Under the pieces are notes generated by a model. The model saw nothing but the letters and a program-made list of their open reading frames with translations, was not told the DNA's origin and did not search any database. 64,000 nucleotides of DNA from Oceanispirochaeta crateris (GTDB lineage Bacteria > Spirochaetota > Spirochaetia > DSM-2461). Each line of letters begins with the position of its first letter. Position 1 is the first letter of the stretch. A program made the translations under genes and the position numbers. Below, in pieces: positions 8,493-17,230 of this stretch. The DNA lies in contig NZ_CP036150.1 in NCBI RefSeq assembly GCF_008329965.1, positions 992,001-1,056,000 of the forward strand. The letters run 5' to 3'.

Positions 8493-10130
8493 TTGATAAC
8501 GGCAAGTAATATAACTCTCTCATTCGGAAAGCGATTTTTATTCAAGGATGTGAACATTAAATTCACTCCCGGAAACTGTTACGGTCTTATCGGTGCCAAT
8601 GGTTCCGGAAAATCAACATTTCTTAAAATTTTATCCGGTGAAATTGAGCAGGACTCGGGAGAAGTCATCATTCCTCCGGGAGAACGTCTTGCAGTCCTTG
8701 CCCAGGATCATTATGCCTTCAATGAGCATACTGTCCTCAATTCGGTCATCATGGGTCATAAGAAACTGTATGAAGTAATGGTTGAAAAAGACAATATCTA
8801 TATGAAAGAAGATTTCTCAGATGCCGATGGTATCAGGGCTTCCGAGTTAGAAGGTGAGTTTGCCGATCTGAACGGTTGGGAAGCCGAGAGTGAAGCCGCT
8901 ACCCTGCTGGCGGGTCTGGGAGTCACCGAGGATATGCATTCTAAGCTGATGAAGGATGTGGATGACACCTATAAGGTCAGAATCCTGCTGGCCCAGGCGA
9001 TTTTTGGAAATCCCGATATTCTTCTTTTGGATGAACCAACAAACCACCTGGATATTGAATCAATTCGCTGGCTTGAAAATTTTCTTTATGGTTTTAAGAA
9101 TACAGTCATTGTCGTATCCCATGACAGACACTTTCTCAATAAGGTCTGTACCCACATAGCCGACATTGACTACAACAGAATCCAGATTTTCGTGGGAAAC
9201 TATATGTTCTGGCAGCAGGCCAGTCAGTTGTCTGCATCCCAAAGAAAAGACCAGGCCAAAAAGCAGGAAGCCAAGGCGGCAGAGTTGAAGGCCTTTATTC
9301 AAAGGTTCTCGGCGAATGCATCCAAATCAAAACAGGCTACTTCCAGGAAAAAAGAACTGGATAAGCTGGAATTAAACGAATTACCGAAAACTTCACGCCG
9401 TTTCCCATACGTTGGTTTTGAGCCTGATAGGGAACCGGGAACAATCATTCTTGAATTGGACAATATCAGCAAGACCATTGATGGACAAACGCTTTTTTCA
9501 AATTGGGATCTAACCGTCGATAATGGCGACAAAATAGGTTTTGTAGGACCCGATAACCAGGCTAAAACTGCCTTTATGGAAATCATTATGGGAAATATGG
9601 AACCCGACACGGGGAGCTATAACTGGGGAGTCACCACATCCCAGTCGTATTTTCCCAAGGATAACACTAAATTTTTCGACACAGATGAAAACATGACCGA
9701 ATGGCTCCGTAAGTATTCAGACGAACAGGATGACGCCTATGTGCGGGGATTCCTCGGTAGGATGCTCTTTTCCGGAGATGAATCTCTCAAGAAGGTGAAA
9801 GTCCTTTCTGGTGGAGAGAAGGTTCGCTGCATGCTTTCCAGAATGATGCTTAGTAAATCTAACGTTATCGTTCTGGATGACCCCACGGCTCACCTTGACC
9901 TCGAATCCATAACATCCCTCAATGACGGTTTAATCAAATTTAACGGGATCGTTATATTCAGCAGTCATGACCATCAGTTTATCAATACCATTGCCAACAG
10001 AATCATTGAGTTCACACCTGGAGGAATCATCGACAGGAAGATGACATTTGAAGATTACCTGGAAAGTGAAGATGTCCGGGCATTAAGAGATGAAATGTAC
10101 GGTGGAAAACATGAGAGAATGACGATCTAG
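8493..10130 (+). CDS. ABC-F ATPase, YbiT-like, with degenerate second ATPase site
   Basis: A 545-residue soluble protein with two ABC cassettes and no membrane segment, as in ribosome-associated ABC-F translation factors. Cassette 1 is intact: Walker A GANGSGKST at 34-42 and LLLDEPTNHLD near 180. A basic linker rich in Lys and Ala follows at about 245-300. Cassette 2 is odd: the Walker A position reads GPDNQAKT near 351, lacking the normal GK[ST] context, and the Walker B is VLDDPTAHLD, with Asp in place of the catalytic Glu. The LSGGEK signature remains. The start is TTG at 8493 behind CAGGAG. A terminator follows. Confidence 0.9.
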   Translation: MITASNITLSFGKRFLFKDVNIKFTPGNCYGLIGANGSGKSTFLKILSGEIEQDSGEVIIPPGERLAVLAQDHYAFNEHTVLNSVIMGHKKLYEVMVEKDNIYMKEDFSDADGIRASELEGEFADLNGWEAESEAATLLAGLGVTEDMHSKLMKDVDDTYKVRILLAQAIFGNPDILLLDEPTNHLDIESIRWLENFLYGFKNTVIVVSHDRHFLNKVCTHIADIDYNRIQIFVGNYMFWQQASQLSASQRKDQAKKQEAKAAELKAFIQRFSANASKSKQATSRKKELDKLELNELPKTSRRFPYVGFEPDREPGTIILELDNISKTIDGQTLFSNWDLTVDNGDKIGFVGPDNQAKTAFMEIIMGNMEPDTGSYNWGVTTSQSYFPKDNTKFFDTDENMTEWLRKYSDEQDDAYVRGFLGRMLFSGDESLKKVKVLSGGEKVRCMLSRMMLSKSNVIVLDDPTAHLDLESITSLNDGLIKFNGIVIFSSHDHQFINTIANRIIEFTPGGIIDRKMTFEDYLESEDVRALRDEMYGGKHERMTI

Positions 10131-10147
10131 AACAATCGTTTATCCCC

Positions 10148-10177
10148 AAAAAAAGGTCCCCAAAGGGACCTTTTTTT
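10148..10177. terminator. Bidirectional intrinsic terminator
   Basis: A perfect stem, AAAAAAAGGTCCC with its complement around CAAA, has T runs on both strands. It separates the convergent ABC-F gene and the ABC-2 exporter operon. Confidence 0.92.
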
Positions 10178-10188
10178 GGCTGTTTTTA

Positions 10189-11214
10189 TTAGTCCCACTT
10201 GAAGGTCAGGGAGGCTACGACCAAAAAGAGAAGGGTCATAGCTGTGAGAATCAATAACTGTGGAGCCACTGTGAGAATATCGGCTCCTTCCAGCATAATT
10301 TTTCTAGCGCCTTCAATAAAATGCGTGAGAGGGAAGAGTTTGGAGACTCGCTGTAGAATGACCGGTGTTCCTTCCAAAGAGAAAAATACACCAGAAAATA
10401 TGATCATGGGGAAGGTAATCAAGTTCATAAGTCCGCTTGCGAGTTCTTCACTCTTAATCCTGGCGGCAAAGATAAGACCCAGGGCAATCATGCACAAAAT
10501 GGCAAGAGAGGTGATCAAGAGTAGTAGGAAATAAGACCCCAGCATCATAAAGTGGAGGAATATGTTCGTACCCGTAAAGACAACCACCGATGTGGCCAGC
10601 ACGATGAGAAAACGGGATGTCATCTGGGCTAAAATAAAGCTCATAGAAGTCACAGGGGTGGCCTTCAATCGCTTCAAAACGCCATTTTTCCTGTATCGGA
10701 CAATGACAAATCCCACACCAAAGAGGCAACTGAAGAGCATATTCATCCCAATGATACCGGGAACAAGCCAATCCACGTAGCGGATGGCTTTGCCTGTAAG
10801 CTCTTCCTTTTTGAAGTCATCCAGACTGAGTCCTTCTTCCGATCTGCTCTCTGCCAGTATTTGCAGAATTTCAGCATTCTCACCCTCTGAATTGATAAAA
10901 TAAGACTCCTGAACAAAGTCAATGACCATATCAAGCTGGTGATGTCTGACTTTTTTTATGAGGCTTTCCCGGCTTGTTTGATTTTCTTCATATTCGATGA
11001 ATTCAATTTGACCGACTCCAAGAAAGGAAAATTCCTGAGCCGAAGGCACCGGACCGGTCAAACCGACTTTGAAAAGGGTGTTGTTCCCCGAGGAAAATGC
11101 GAAAGAAAATCCAAAAACAAGGACGAGTGGAAAGAGTAAATTCCAGTAAAAGGTACCCTTATCACGGACAAACTCCATTGTTCTGGCCTTTACCATGGCC
11201 CTGAATTGTTTCAT
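10189..11214 (-). CDS. ABC-2 type exporter permease
   Basis: A 341-residue membrane protein with one N-terminal membrane helix (GTFYWNLLFPLVLVFGFSFAF), a large external loop of about 130 residues, then five hydrophobic segments. This is the 1+5 layout of ABC-2 drug or lipid exporter permeases. The start is the ATG at 11214, with AAGGAG six bases before it; the TTG at 11229 is part of that ribosome site region. It follows the ATPase gene directly, so the two form one exporter. The substrate cannot be read from sequence. Confidence 0.88.
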   Translation of the reverse strand: MKQFRAMVKARTMEFVRDKGTFYWNLLFPLVLVFGFSFAFSSGNNTLFKVGLTGPVPSAQEFSFLGVGQIEFIEYEENQTSRESLIKKVRHHQLDMVIDFVQESYFINSEGENAEILQILAESRSEEGLSLDDFKKEELTGKAIRYVDWLVPGIIGMNMLFSCLFGVGFVIVRYRKNGVLKRLKATPVTSMSFILAQMTSRFLIVLATSVVVFTGTNIFLHFMMLGSYFLLLLITSLAILCMIALGLIFAARIKSEELASGLMNLITFPMIIFSGVFFSLEGTPVILQRVSKLFPLTHFIEGARKIMLEGADILTVAPQLLILTAMTLLFLVVASLTFKWD

Positions 11215-11225
11215 ATACGGCTCCT

Positions 11226-12104
11226 TCAATTGCGTAGGGATGAACCTGTTAATTTAATAAAAAGATCTTCCAGGTCCGGTTTGTGGATAGATAATCCCAT
11301 GAGGTTCCAAGAGTTTAATTGAAGATCCTTGAGGGTTTTGTCCAGTTCTGTAGTCTGGATTTCGAGGTTGTTCCCTTGAATAATGGCCCCCTCGGGCAAG
11401 ATCTCCGGGATCTTACCGTTGTGGGGAACTCTGATAAGCACTCCTTCAAAGTGCTTGTCCAGAAGTTCTTCCGGCGGAGCACATTCCAAAATAATACCCT
11501 TGTCCATGATGGCTATGGTGTCGCAGAGTCTCCTGGCTTCATCCATATAATGAGTGGTTAATATGACCGTAGCATTTTCTTTTTTGATGTTTTCGATGAG
11601 GTTCCAAAAATTACGCCGGGCCTGGGGATCAAGTCCCGTCGTGGGTTCGTCCAGAAAAACAATTTCGGGACGGGGTATGATGGCCAAGGCCAGAAGCATG
11701 CGCTGCCTCTGGCCTCCCGATAGTTTTCTATTGTCCCGGTCCAGTATATCCTGAAGGGAACATATTTCTATCAGATCATCCATCTCCCTGGGGGAGGGGT
11801 AGAAGCTCCTAAAGAGTTCAAGGGTCTCCTTGACGGTTATAAACTCCGGAAGGGATGTGCTTTGAAATTGAATTCCCACCTTCTGTTTAAAATGCCTATC
11901 AATGGGTTTGCCCCTGAATAGAATTTCGCCAGAGTCTGGGGGAATGATCCCTTCCATGATTTCAATGCTGGTTGTTTTTCCCGCACCATTTGGGCCTAGG
12001 AGTCCAAAACAGCTTCCCTGACGAATAGAGAGATCGATGCCTTTGACAGCTTCAACGGACCCGTATTTTTTTTTCAGGTTCCGCACACTAAGAATATTAC
12101 TCAT
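11226..12104 (-). CDS. ABC-2 exporter ATP-binding protein
   Basis: A 292-residue ATPase with Walker A GPNGAGKTT near 36-44, signature LSGGQRQR, Walker B IVFLDEPTTGLD and the switch histidine in ILTTHYMDEA. The MDEA form is typical of multidrug-resistance type (CcmA/DrrA-like) exporters. A C-terminal domain of about 80 residues follows the ATPase core. It lies first in a two-gene minus-strand operon with the permease starting about 10 bases after its stop. The ribosome site is weak. Confidence 0.9.
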   Translation of the reverse strand: MSNILSVRNLKKKYGSVEAVKGIDLSIRQGSCFGLLGPNGAGKTTSIEIMEGIIPPDSGEILFRGKPIDRHFKQKVGIQFQSTSLPEFITVKETLELFRSFYPSPREMDDLIEICSLQDILDRDNRKLSGGQRQRMLLALAIIPRPEIVFLDEPTTGLDPQARRNFWNLIENIKKENATVILTTHYMDEARRLCDTIAIMDKGIILECAPPEELLDKHFEGVLIRVPHNGKIPEILPEGAIIQGNNLEIQTTELDKTLKDLQLNSWNLMGLSIHKPDLEDLFIKLTGSSLRN

Positions 12105-12197
12105 TTACCAAAAATAACCAGAATAGCCGCATAATGCAAATGATATATGAGTAAAATACTATTTTATCACAATAAAATAATTTATTTCTTTAGCATT

Positions 12198-12866
12198 CTA
12201 CTCTGTATCTTCGTTTTCTTTGTAAAAAGGAAGGTGGAACGAAAGTACGGCATAACCTGAAGAAAGGTCTTCCATTAAGACTAGAATCCGATCGGAAACC
12301 TTGAGTTTTACATTGGTAAAATTCCAAATGGCTTTGATGTCCGTATCATTAATCACTTCGGCTACGTTTTGAGCCTCAGAGGGAGGAACTGTCAAGATAA
12401 TCATGGTGGCACCGGTTTTCTTGATCAAAGCTGGAAGATCATTCACATCAGAAATGGTGAGATTATTTTTTTCTGTTCCTATTTTTTCGGGACTGGCATC
12501 GGCAATACCTACGATGGTTAATCCGTGATTCTTCAATTCGCCGTACTTCATCAGGGCGGAACCAAGGTTTCCCGTACCGACGATGATGGCTTTGTGCTTC
12601 TTATCCCAGTTCAGGAAGGATTGAATGGCCTGAAAAAGCTCATTCACATTGTACCCTATTCGGGGCTTTCCTATTATCCCTGTAACGGCCAGATCTTTTC
12701 TAACCTGGATGGGCTCTAAATCCAGCTCTTTGGCAATGTTTGTAGCCGAGATGATTTCGACGCCTTCCTGAGAAGCTCGCTTTACAAGATTCAGATAGGA
12801 TGGTAGCCTCTTGATGGTCGGGATACTCGCTACTTTCTGTTTAAAATTGTCATTTATTTTGCTCAT
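12198..12866 (-). CDS. rex: Redox-sensing transcriptional repressor Rex
   Basis: A 222-residue protein with the Rex pattern. The N-terminal winged helix contains IPTIKRLPSYLNLV and ISATNIAKELDLEPIQVRKDL, then comes the GKPRIGYNV wing. A Rossmann fold with IIVGTGNLGSAL near 93-104 binds NADH/NAD+, and a C-terminal swapped helix ends with the FHLPFY segment. Rex senses the NADH/NAD+ ratio and represses fermentation and respiration genes. The gene is monocistronic and runs toward the exporter operon. I see no clear Rex operator (TTGTGAA dyad) upstream of it or elsewhere in the window. Confidence 0.93.
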   Translation of the reverse strand: MSKINDNFKQKVASIPTIKRLPSYLNLVKRASQEGVEIISATNIAKELDLEPIQVRKDLAVTGIIGKPRIGYNVNELFQAIQSFLNWDKKHKAIIVGTGNLGSALMKYGELKNHGLTIVGIADASPEKIGTEKNNLTISDVNDLPALIKKTGATMIILTVPPSEAQNVAEVINDTDIKAIWNFTNVKLKVSDRILVLMEDLSSGYAVLSFHLPFYKENEDTE

Positions 12867-12917
12867 ATATTATTCCGTTGATAAAAAAATCAGGACTGAG
12901 AATTATACTATTACAAT

Positions 12918-14072
12918 ATGGATAAAATGAAAAGTCAGAATTCAGTTTCTATATCGCGGAATTCAAATATATATCACGATGTACAGGTCGAAAAAATTAT
13001 TCCGGGCGGTGACGGTCTCGTCAGAATGAAGGGAAAAGTCATATTTATTCCAGGAGTGATCGGCGGAGAAATTATCGATTTTAAAATCGTCAGCGAAGGG
13101 AAAAAATTTTCCCGGGGTTCGGTCATCCGCATTAAGGAGAGTTCCGAAAACAGAGTCTTACCGTTTTGCCCCGTTTACGAGATTTGCGGCGGTTGCAATA
13201 TGCAGCATTTGTCTTACGAATACCAAATCAGTTTGAAGGAATCTTTTGTCAAAGAACACTTTAAAAGGCTTGCTGGTATAGGTTTACCAGAAAACTTCAA
13301 ATTCCTTCCTTCCAAACCCCAACACTATAGAAACAGAATTCAGCTCCATAGAGGAGAGGAGGGCTGTGGCTTTAAAATGCGTTCCTCTGATGATGTCATT
13401 CCCCTGACACATTGTCCTGTCCTGGTAGACTCCCTCAACGATTTTCTTTCAGCTAAAGAAAATATTGTTGGCACTAAGGAAACTTTTTATGGCCTGGAAG
13501 AGCGCTATTATCGTGAGTCGGGTCAGGAGGATATTCGGGTTCTCATAGGGGATCATCCTGTTCATTTCAGAGCAGATCTTTTTTTTCAGAGTAATTTGTC
13601 TCTCATACCGGAACTCCTGAATTTCAGCCTTAATGGATATAAAGGACAGCACGGAATGGATTTATATTGCGGGGTGGGACTCTTTTCTGTTTTTATGAAA
13701 GAGCGTTTCTCTGAGATAACAGCCATCGAATTGAACCCGAAAACAGAGATGTATTACAGGAAGAATATGGCCGGTGCTTCCTACCACTATTTTGCCATGT
13801 CCCTGGAAGACTGGGTCAAAAAAAAGTCAGGTCCTCCGGCGGACCTGATTGTTGTGGATCCTCCCCGTACGGGACTCTCTGCCAAGGTGAGATCCCACAT
13901 TCTGAAGATGAATGTACCCGATCTTGTGTATGTCTCCTGTGACCCTGTAACGCAAGCCCGGGATACAAAAGACCTCCTAGAGGGAGGGTATGAAATCAGC
14001 GCTGCCAGAGGATTTGACTTTTATCCCCAGACGGCCCATATGGAAACGGTCCTCAGGTTCAGGAAAAGATGA
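12918..14072 (+). CDS. TrmA/RlmD-type uracil-5 RNA methyltransferase
   Basis: A 384-residue SAM-dependent enzyme of the RumA/TrmA family. An N-terminal TRAM-like strand region (EKIIPGGDGLVRMKGKVIF) is followed by a four-cysteine Fe-S motif: CPVYEICGGC near residues 87-96 plus a Cys in THCPVL. The Rossmann core has MDLYCGVGLFSVFM, then VVDPPRTGLSAKV, and the catalytic cysteine lies in VYVSCDPVTQARD. It makes 5-methyluridine in tRNA or 23S rRNA; which one cannot be decided here. No clear ribosome site precedes the ATG. It overlaps the next gene by 4 bases, so the two are translationally coupled. Confidence 0.9.
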   Translation: MDKMKSQNSVSISRNSNIYHDVQVEKIIPGGDGLVRMKGKVIFIPGVIGGEIIDFKIVSEGKKFSRGSVIRIKESSENRVLPFCPVYEICGGCNMQHLSYEYQISLKESFVKEHFKRLAGIGLPENFKFLPSKPQHYRNRIQLHRGEEGCGFKMRSSDDVIPLTHCPVLVDSLNDFLSAKENIVGTKETFYGLEERYYRESGQEDIRVLIGDHPVHFRADLFFQSNLSLIPELLNFSLNGYKGQHGMDLYCGVGLFSVFMKERFSEITAIELNPKTEMYYRKNMAGASYHYFAMSLEDWVKKKSGPPADLIVVDPPRTGLSAKVRSHILKMNVPDLVYVSCDPVTQARDTKDLLEGGYEISAARGFDFYPQTAHMETVLRFRKR

Positions 14073-15496
14073 GACGCTGCCTGAGTCTCCTTGTATTGCT
14101 GCTTAGCAGCCTTTCTGGAGTCTTTTCCTGGGAAACAGCCATAGCCGGTGTACTGACCACCCCTCCGGCACAGGGGACGGACCGTAGGATTTACAGCACT
14201 GCCGATGACAGGGCTCTCCATTGTCTGGATAGTCTTACAGGTCATGAATACTGGAGTTACAGACCAGGCGGAAAGCTCAAGGGATTCACTGTTGTCTCAC
14301 CAGACAGCAGCATCCTCATATTAAGCTTGGATAACACCCTTCTTTCCGTCAGTCCCGGTGGTCGGGAGTTGTGGCGCTTCCCCCTAATGTCATCTCCTCC
14401 CATTCCTCCTGCTATTGATTCATACGGAACTATCTATTTGATGAAAGACCATGGGACGCTCATCTGTTTGGACAGAACGGGACTTGAGGTGTGGAGCAGG
14501 TCCATTGATGGACCAGTCTCAGAAATCTTTGCTCTCCAGGATCGGGTACTGCTCGTTGGCCCCGGGAAGACACAGGTCTATTTTACCGATGGAGAACAGG
14601 CTGATTCCCTCGATGAGGCTCCGGCTCACATCGTGTATAAAACCCCCAATCTATATTGGCAAAAGCAGGATGGCTCGTGGAAGCAGCTTGACCTTGAGAC
14701 TCTCCAAATGAAAGATTCAGAGTCGCCTCTGGCGGAGGGAATCCTCTACCCGGAAAATCAAATTTTAATTAGCTATGAAAATAAAATCATCTCAGGACGC
14801 AAGGACTGGTTTATGGAGGCTCTGGAAGCGGGTGAGGAGGCTTATGACCCTTATTATCAGAGTGGCACGAATCCCGGCAGAACCAGAAGCCTGGGTGTCC
14901 TCCCGGGGCAATCTCAGCGATACCTCCTTTTTAAAAATCGATCCGGAGCGCCTTTGCTCCCCTTGTTAATGATCGATCAGCAGTTTTTGTCACAGATTTT
15001 AAAAGAATATGAAGAGATTGACAGTTTTCAGGAGCTTATTAGAAAGGAGTCGGATTATGATCTTGTGTTTCAGGAAATCCTTTCAGACAGCCATGTGCTC
15101 AACATGAATGTGAACCGGGAGAGACTGGATGAATACAGCAGGTACCGAATTTACAAAATTCTCAGCCGCTGGGGGAATCTAAAATCCAGGGAAACGCTGC
15201 TGTTCCTTTCTAAAACGGAGCAGAATCCTCAGCATTTGGCATTGATTTTGGATGGATTGGGACGGATTGGTCTGGATGGAGATGGGAGAAGCATGCTCAG
15301 TGTGGTGCAGGCAGCCGAAGCACACCCAGGAAATCCGGATCTTCTTTTAGCCGCCGTGCGTTCCTCCTCCCGTCTCGCTAAATATAATGGCGGAAGGGCT
15401 ATTTTGACGATGATGAAATTCTACAATACACTTCAGCAGAGAAATCTTCCCGCATCTGTTCAAAAGCAAATCAGCTTTGAGTTAAAATCCTTCTAG
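14069..15496 (+). CDS. Exported PQQ-like beta-propeller protein
   Basis: A 475-residue protein with a signal peptide (RRCLSLLVLLLSSLSGVFS). Residues about 45-150 contain repeats of the PQQ/BamB type, for example DRALHCLDSLTGHEYWSYRP and GTLICLDRTGLEVWSRSI, each a blade strand with a W-x-x motif. The C-terminal part, from about 300, looks helical and HEAT-like (LSRWGNLKSRETLLFLSK). It should act in the periplasm or at the outer membrane, perhaps as an assembly scaffold. Coupling to an RNA methyltransferase (ATGA overlap) looks like simple co-transcription. Confidence 0.7.
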   Translation: MRRCLSLLVLLLSSLSGVFSWETAIAGVLTTPPAQGTDRRIYSTADDRALHCLDSLTGHEYWSYRPGGKLKGFTVVSPDSSILILSLDNTLLSVSPGGRELWRFPLMSSPPIPPAIDSYGTIYLMKDHGTLICLDRTGLEVWSRSIDGPVSEIFALQDRVLLVGPGKTQVYFTDGEQADSLDEAPAHIVYKTPNLYWQKQDGSWKQLDLETLQMKDSESPLAEGILYPENQILISYENKIISGRKDWFMEALEAGEEAYDPYYQSGTNPGRTRSLGVLPGQSQRYLLFKNRSGAPLLPLLMIDQQFLSQILKEYEEIDSFQELIRKESDYDLVFQEILSDSHVLNMNVNRERLDEYSRYRIYKILSRWGNLKSRETLLFLSKTEQNPQHLALILDGLGRIGLDGDGRSMLSVVQAAEAHPGNPDLLLAAVRSSSRLAKYNGGRAILTMMKFYNTLQQRNLPASVQKQISFELKSF

Positions 15497-15656
15497 TCCA
15501 TTTTTCATAGGTTTCAAACCACTAAAAAACGAAATACCCTATCATTTCAAAAATGAAAAAAAAGGATATATAAATAAAAATCTTTCACTGATTTCATTTT
15601 CTTTCTATAATAGGAAATATTGAACCCATGGATAAAATAGCTGCCGGAGGCATTCC

Positions 15657-17213
15657 TTGAAAAAATACATAAATTTTTTAATCCTTTTTATATTTGCATT
15701 AGCCGGAGTTTATGCTCAATCGGTTGCAGAAGATGAACTAAAGAGCGTTGGTGATCGCAGTGGCGAAATTGTATTCGAAAACTATGTCGGACCCGTAACA
15801 GAATTCAGTACCCGTGAGGAGATCCGGGGCATTGGTGCTTTTCTGGCATCAACAGAGGGAATAGAAGTCACCTGGGGAAATAAATATCAGCTTATCCGTT
15901 CCTATGAACCAGACATCCCCGAAGGACTGGATTCGGATATCCTTATTCTGTTGCCCGATGCCGGTGTGGATCATATCCGTAACCTGAGATTCATTCTGTC
16001 ATCCTACCTGCAAACGACCTTTGATTACTCCCTGAGCAATGCCGATGTGCTTGCTGAGTTTATTACCTATTACAACGCCGTGTATTACAAGGATATGGAT
16101 CATTTTTCAAGCCGGTATAAACCGGGAGTATTGAATCATATCAGCTCAAGCAATGCGGGACTCTCAACTCACTATTCGGAATGGGCCGGAAAATCGCGGA
16201 TACTCATTCCTCTGAAATCCGCTGATAAAACGGTCTTGAGTTCTTTAGATACACCCGAATCGTCAGTCGCCTTGGACACCTCTGTTATTTCAGCCCCAGA
16301 GGTGGTCGAAGAGATGCAGAAAGAAGAGGATAAGGCCCTGGACAGCCGGCGTGAAATGGTTGAAATCCGCGAAGAGGATCTGGATGAGAAGCAGGAAGTC
16401 CTGAATGAAGAGAAAGAGGAAGTCATCGTCAAAGAGGCCATTGTTACTGAAAAGCTGGAAGAAAAGAAAGAAGAACTGGAAGAAGCAGAGCCCGATTCGC
16501 TTGAAGAGAAAATCATTCAGGAAGAAGTGAAACAGCTGGAAGAAGAAAAAGCCGTTGTAGAAGAAGAGAAAAAACAGATTGAGGAAGTGCAGAAAGAAAT
16601 AGAAAAGGAACAACAGGAAGTTGTTGAAATGCGGGAAGAGATTGCCAAAGATGAAAATATCCTCCTTCAGGAAGAAACTGGATCGGGAGGGACCGTCCTT
16701 TCCAGTGAAGCCGTGACAGAACCTGAAGGATTCTGGTTCATTTTGGTCGATAAGTCTGGCGATCCTGCCAGTTATGGAAGCCTCTGGAAGGTCACCAGGG
16801 ACGGAATTCCCCTCAAGCAATCTGAACTCAACAGCATCAGAGGGACTCTCTACCTGGAAAACAGTGAGGGAATCCTTGTTATTGCTGGAAAAAATGATGA
16901 ACAAACCAGGGTGAATGCCCTCATTTTAGATAAGGAAACACTGGAAATCGTCAAAGAAAGCAAGACTGAAATCTATCCTGGCAGTTCTATATGGACAGAT
17001 GGAAAAAATCTATTTATGATTACCCGCAATAATCAAGACTGGTCTGTGGGTCAGTATTCTCAATCGCTCGAATTATTGCAGCTCAGTGATCTGAAAGTAC
17101 ATCCCGATACTGGTCTGGTCTTCGTAGAAGACCGCATTCTGGTTCAGAGCCTGACAGAGGGAGTAAAGGCTCTCTCTGCATCCAGTCTGAAGGAACTCCA
17201 AATCACAGAATAA
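15657..17213 (+). CDS. P83/100 family exported protein
   Basis: A 518-residue protein with a signal peptide (KKYINFLILFIFALAGVYAQ). It has the N-terminal domain of the Borrelia P83/100 family (ELKSVGDRSGEIVFENYVGP, then REEIRGIGAFL), a long Glu/Lys-rich coiled coil at about 218-345, and a C-terminal beta-rich domain. The family is a spirochaete marker; in Borrelia it is a major antigen of the cell envelope. The start is TTG at 15657, chosen because GGAGG lies six bases upstream. Long open frames on the opposite strand over the coiled coil are codon-bias artefacts. Confidence 0.88.
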   Translation: MKKYINFLILFIFALAGVYAQSVAEDELKSVGDRSGEIVFENYVGPVTEFSTREEIRGIGAFLASTEGIEVTWGNKYQLIRSYEPDIPEGLDSDILILLPDAGVDHIRNLRFILSSYLQTTFDYSLSNADVLAEFITYYNAVYYKDMDHFSSRYKPGVLNHISSSNAGLSTHYSEWAGKSRILIPLKSADKTVLSSLDTPESSVALDTSVISAPEVVEEMQKEEDKALDSRREMVEIREEDLDEKQEVLNEEKEEVIVKEAIVTEKLEEKKEELEEAEPDSLEEKIIQEEVKQLEEEKAVVEEEKKQIEEVQKEIEKEQQEVVEMREEIAKDENILLQEETGSGGTVLSSEAVTEPEGFWFILVDKSGDPASYGSLWKVTRDGIPLKQSELNSIRGTLYLENSEGILVIAGKNDEQTRVNALILDKETLEIVKESKTEIYPGSSIWTDGKNLFMITRNNQDWSVGQYSQSLELLQLSDLKVHPDTGLVFVEDRILVQSLTEGVKALSASSLKELQITE

Positions 17214-17230
17214 CGAGGGATTGAAAGTAT

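Noticed and set aside
16172-16904. Long Ser- or Phe-rich open frames antisense to P83/100
   Set aside because: They mirror the Glu/Lys coiled-coil codons (GAA/GAG read backwards) and have no start signals.
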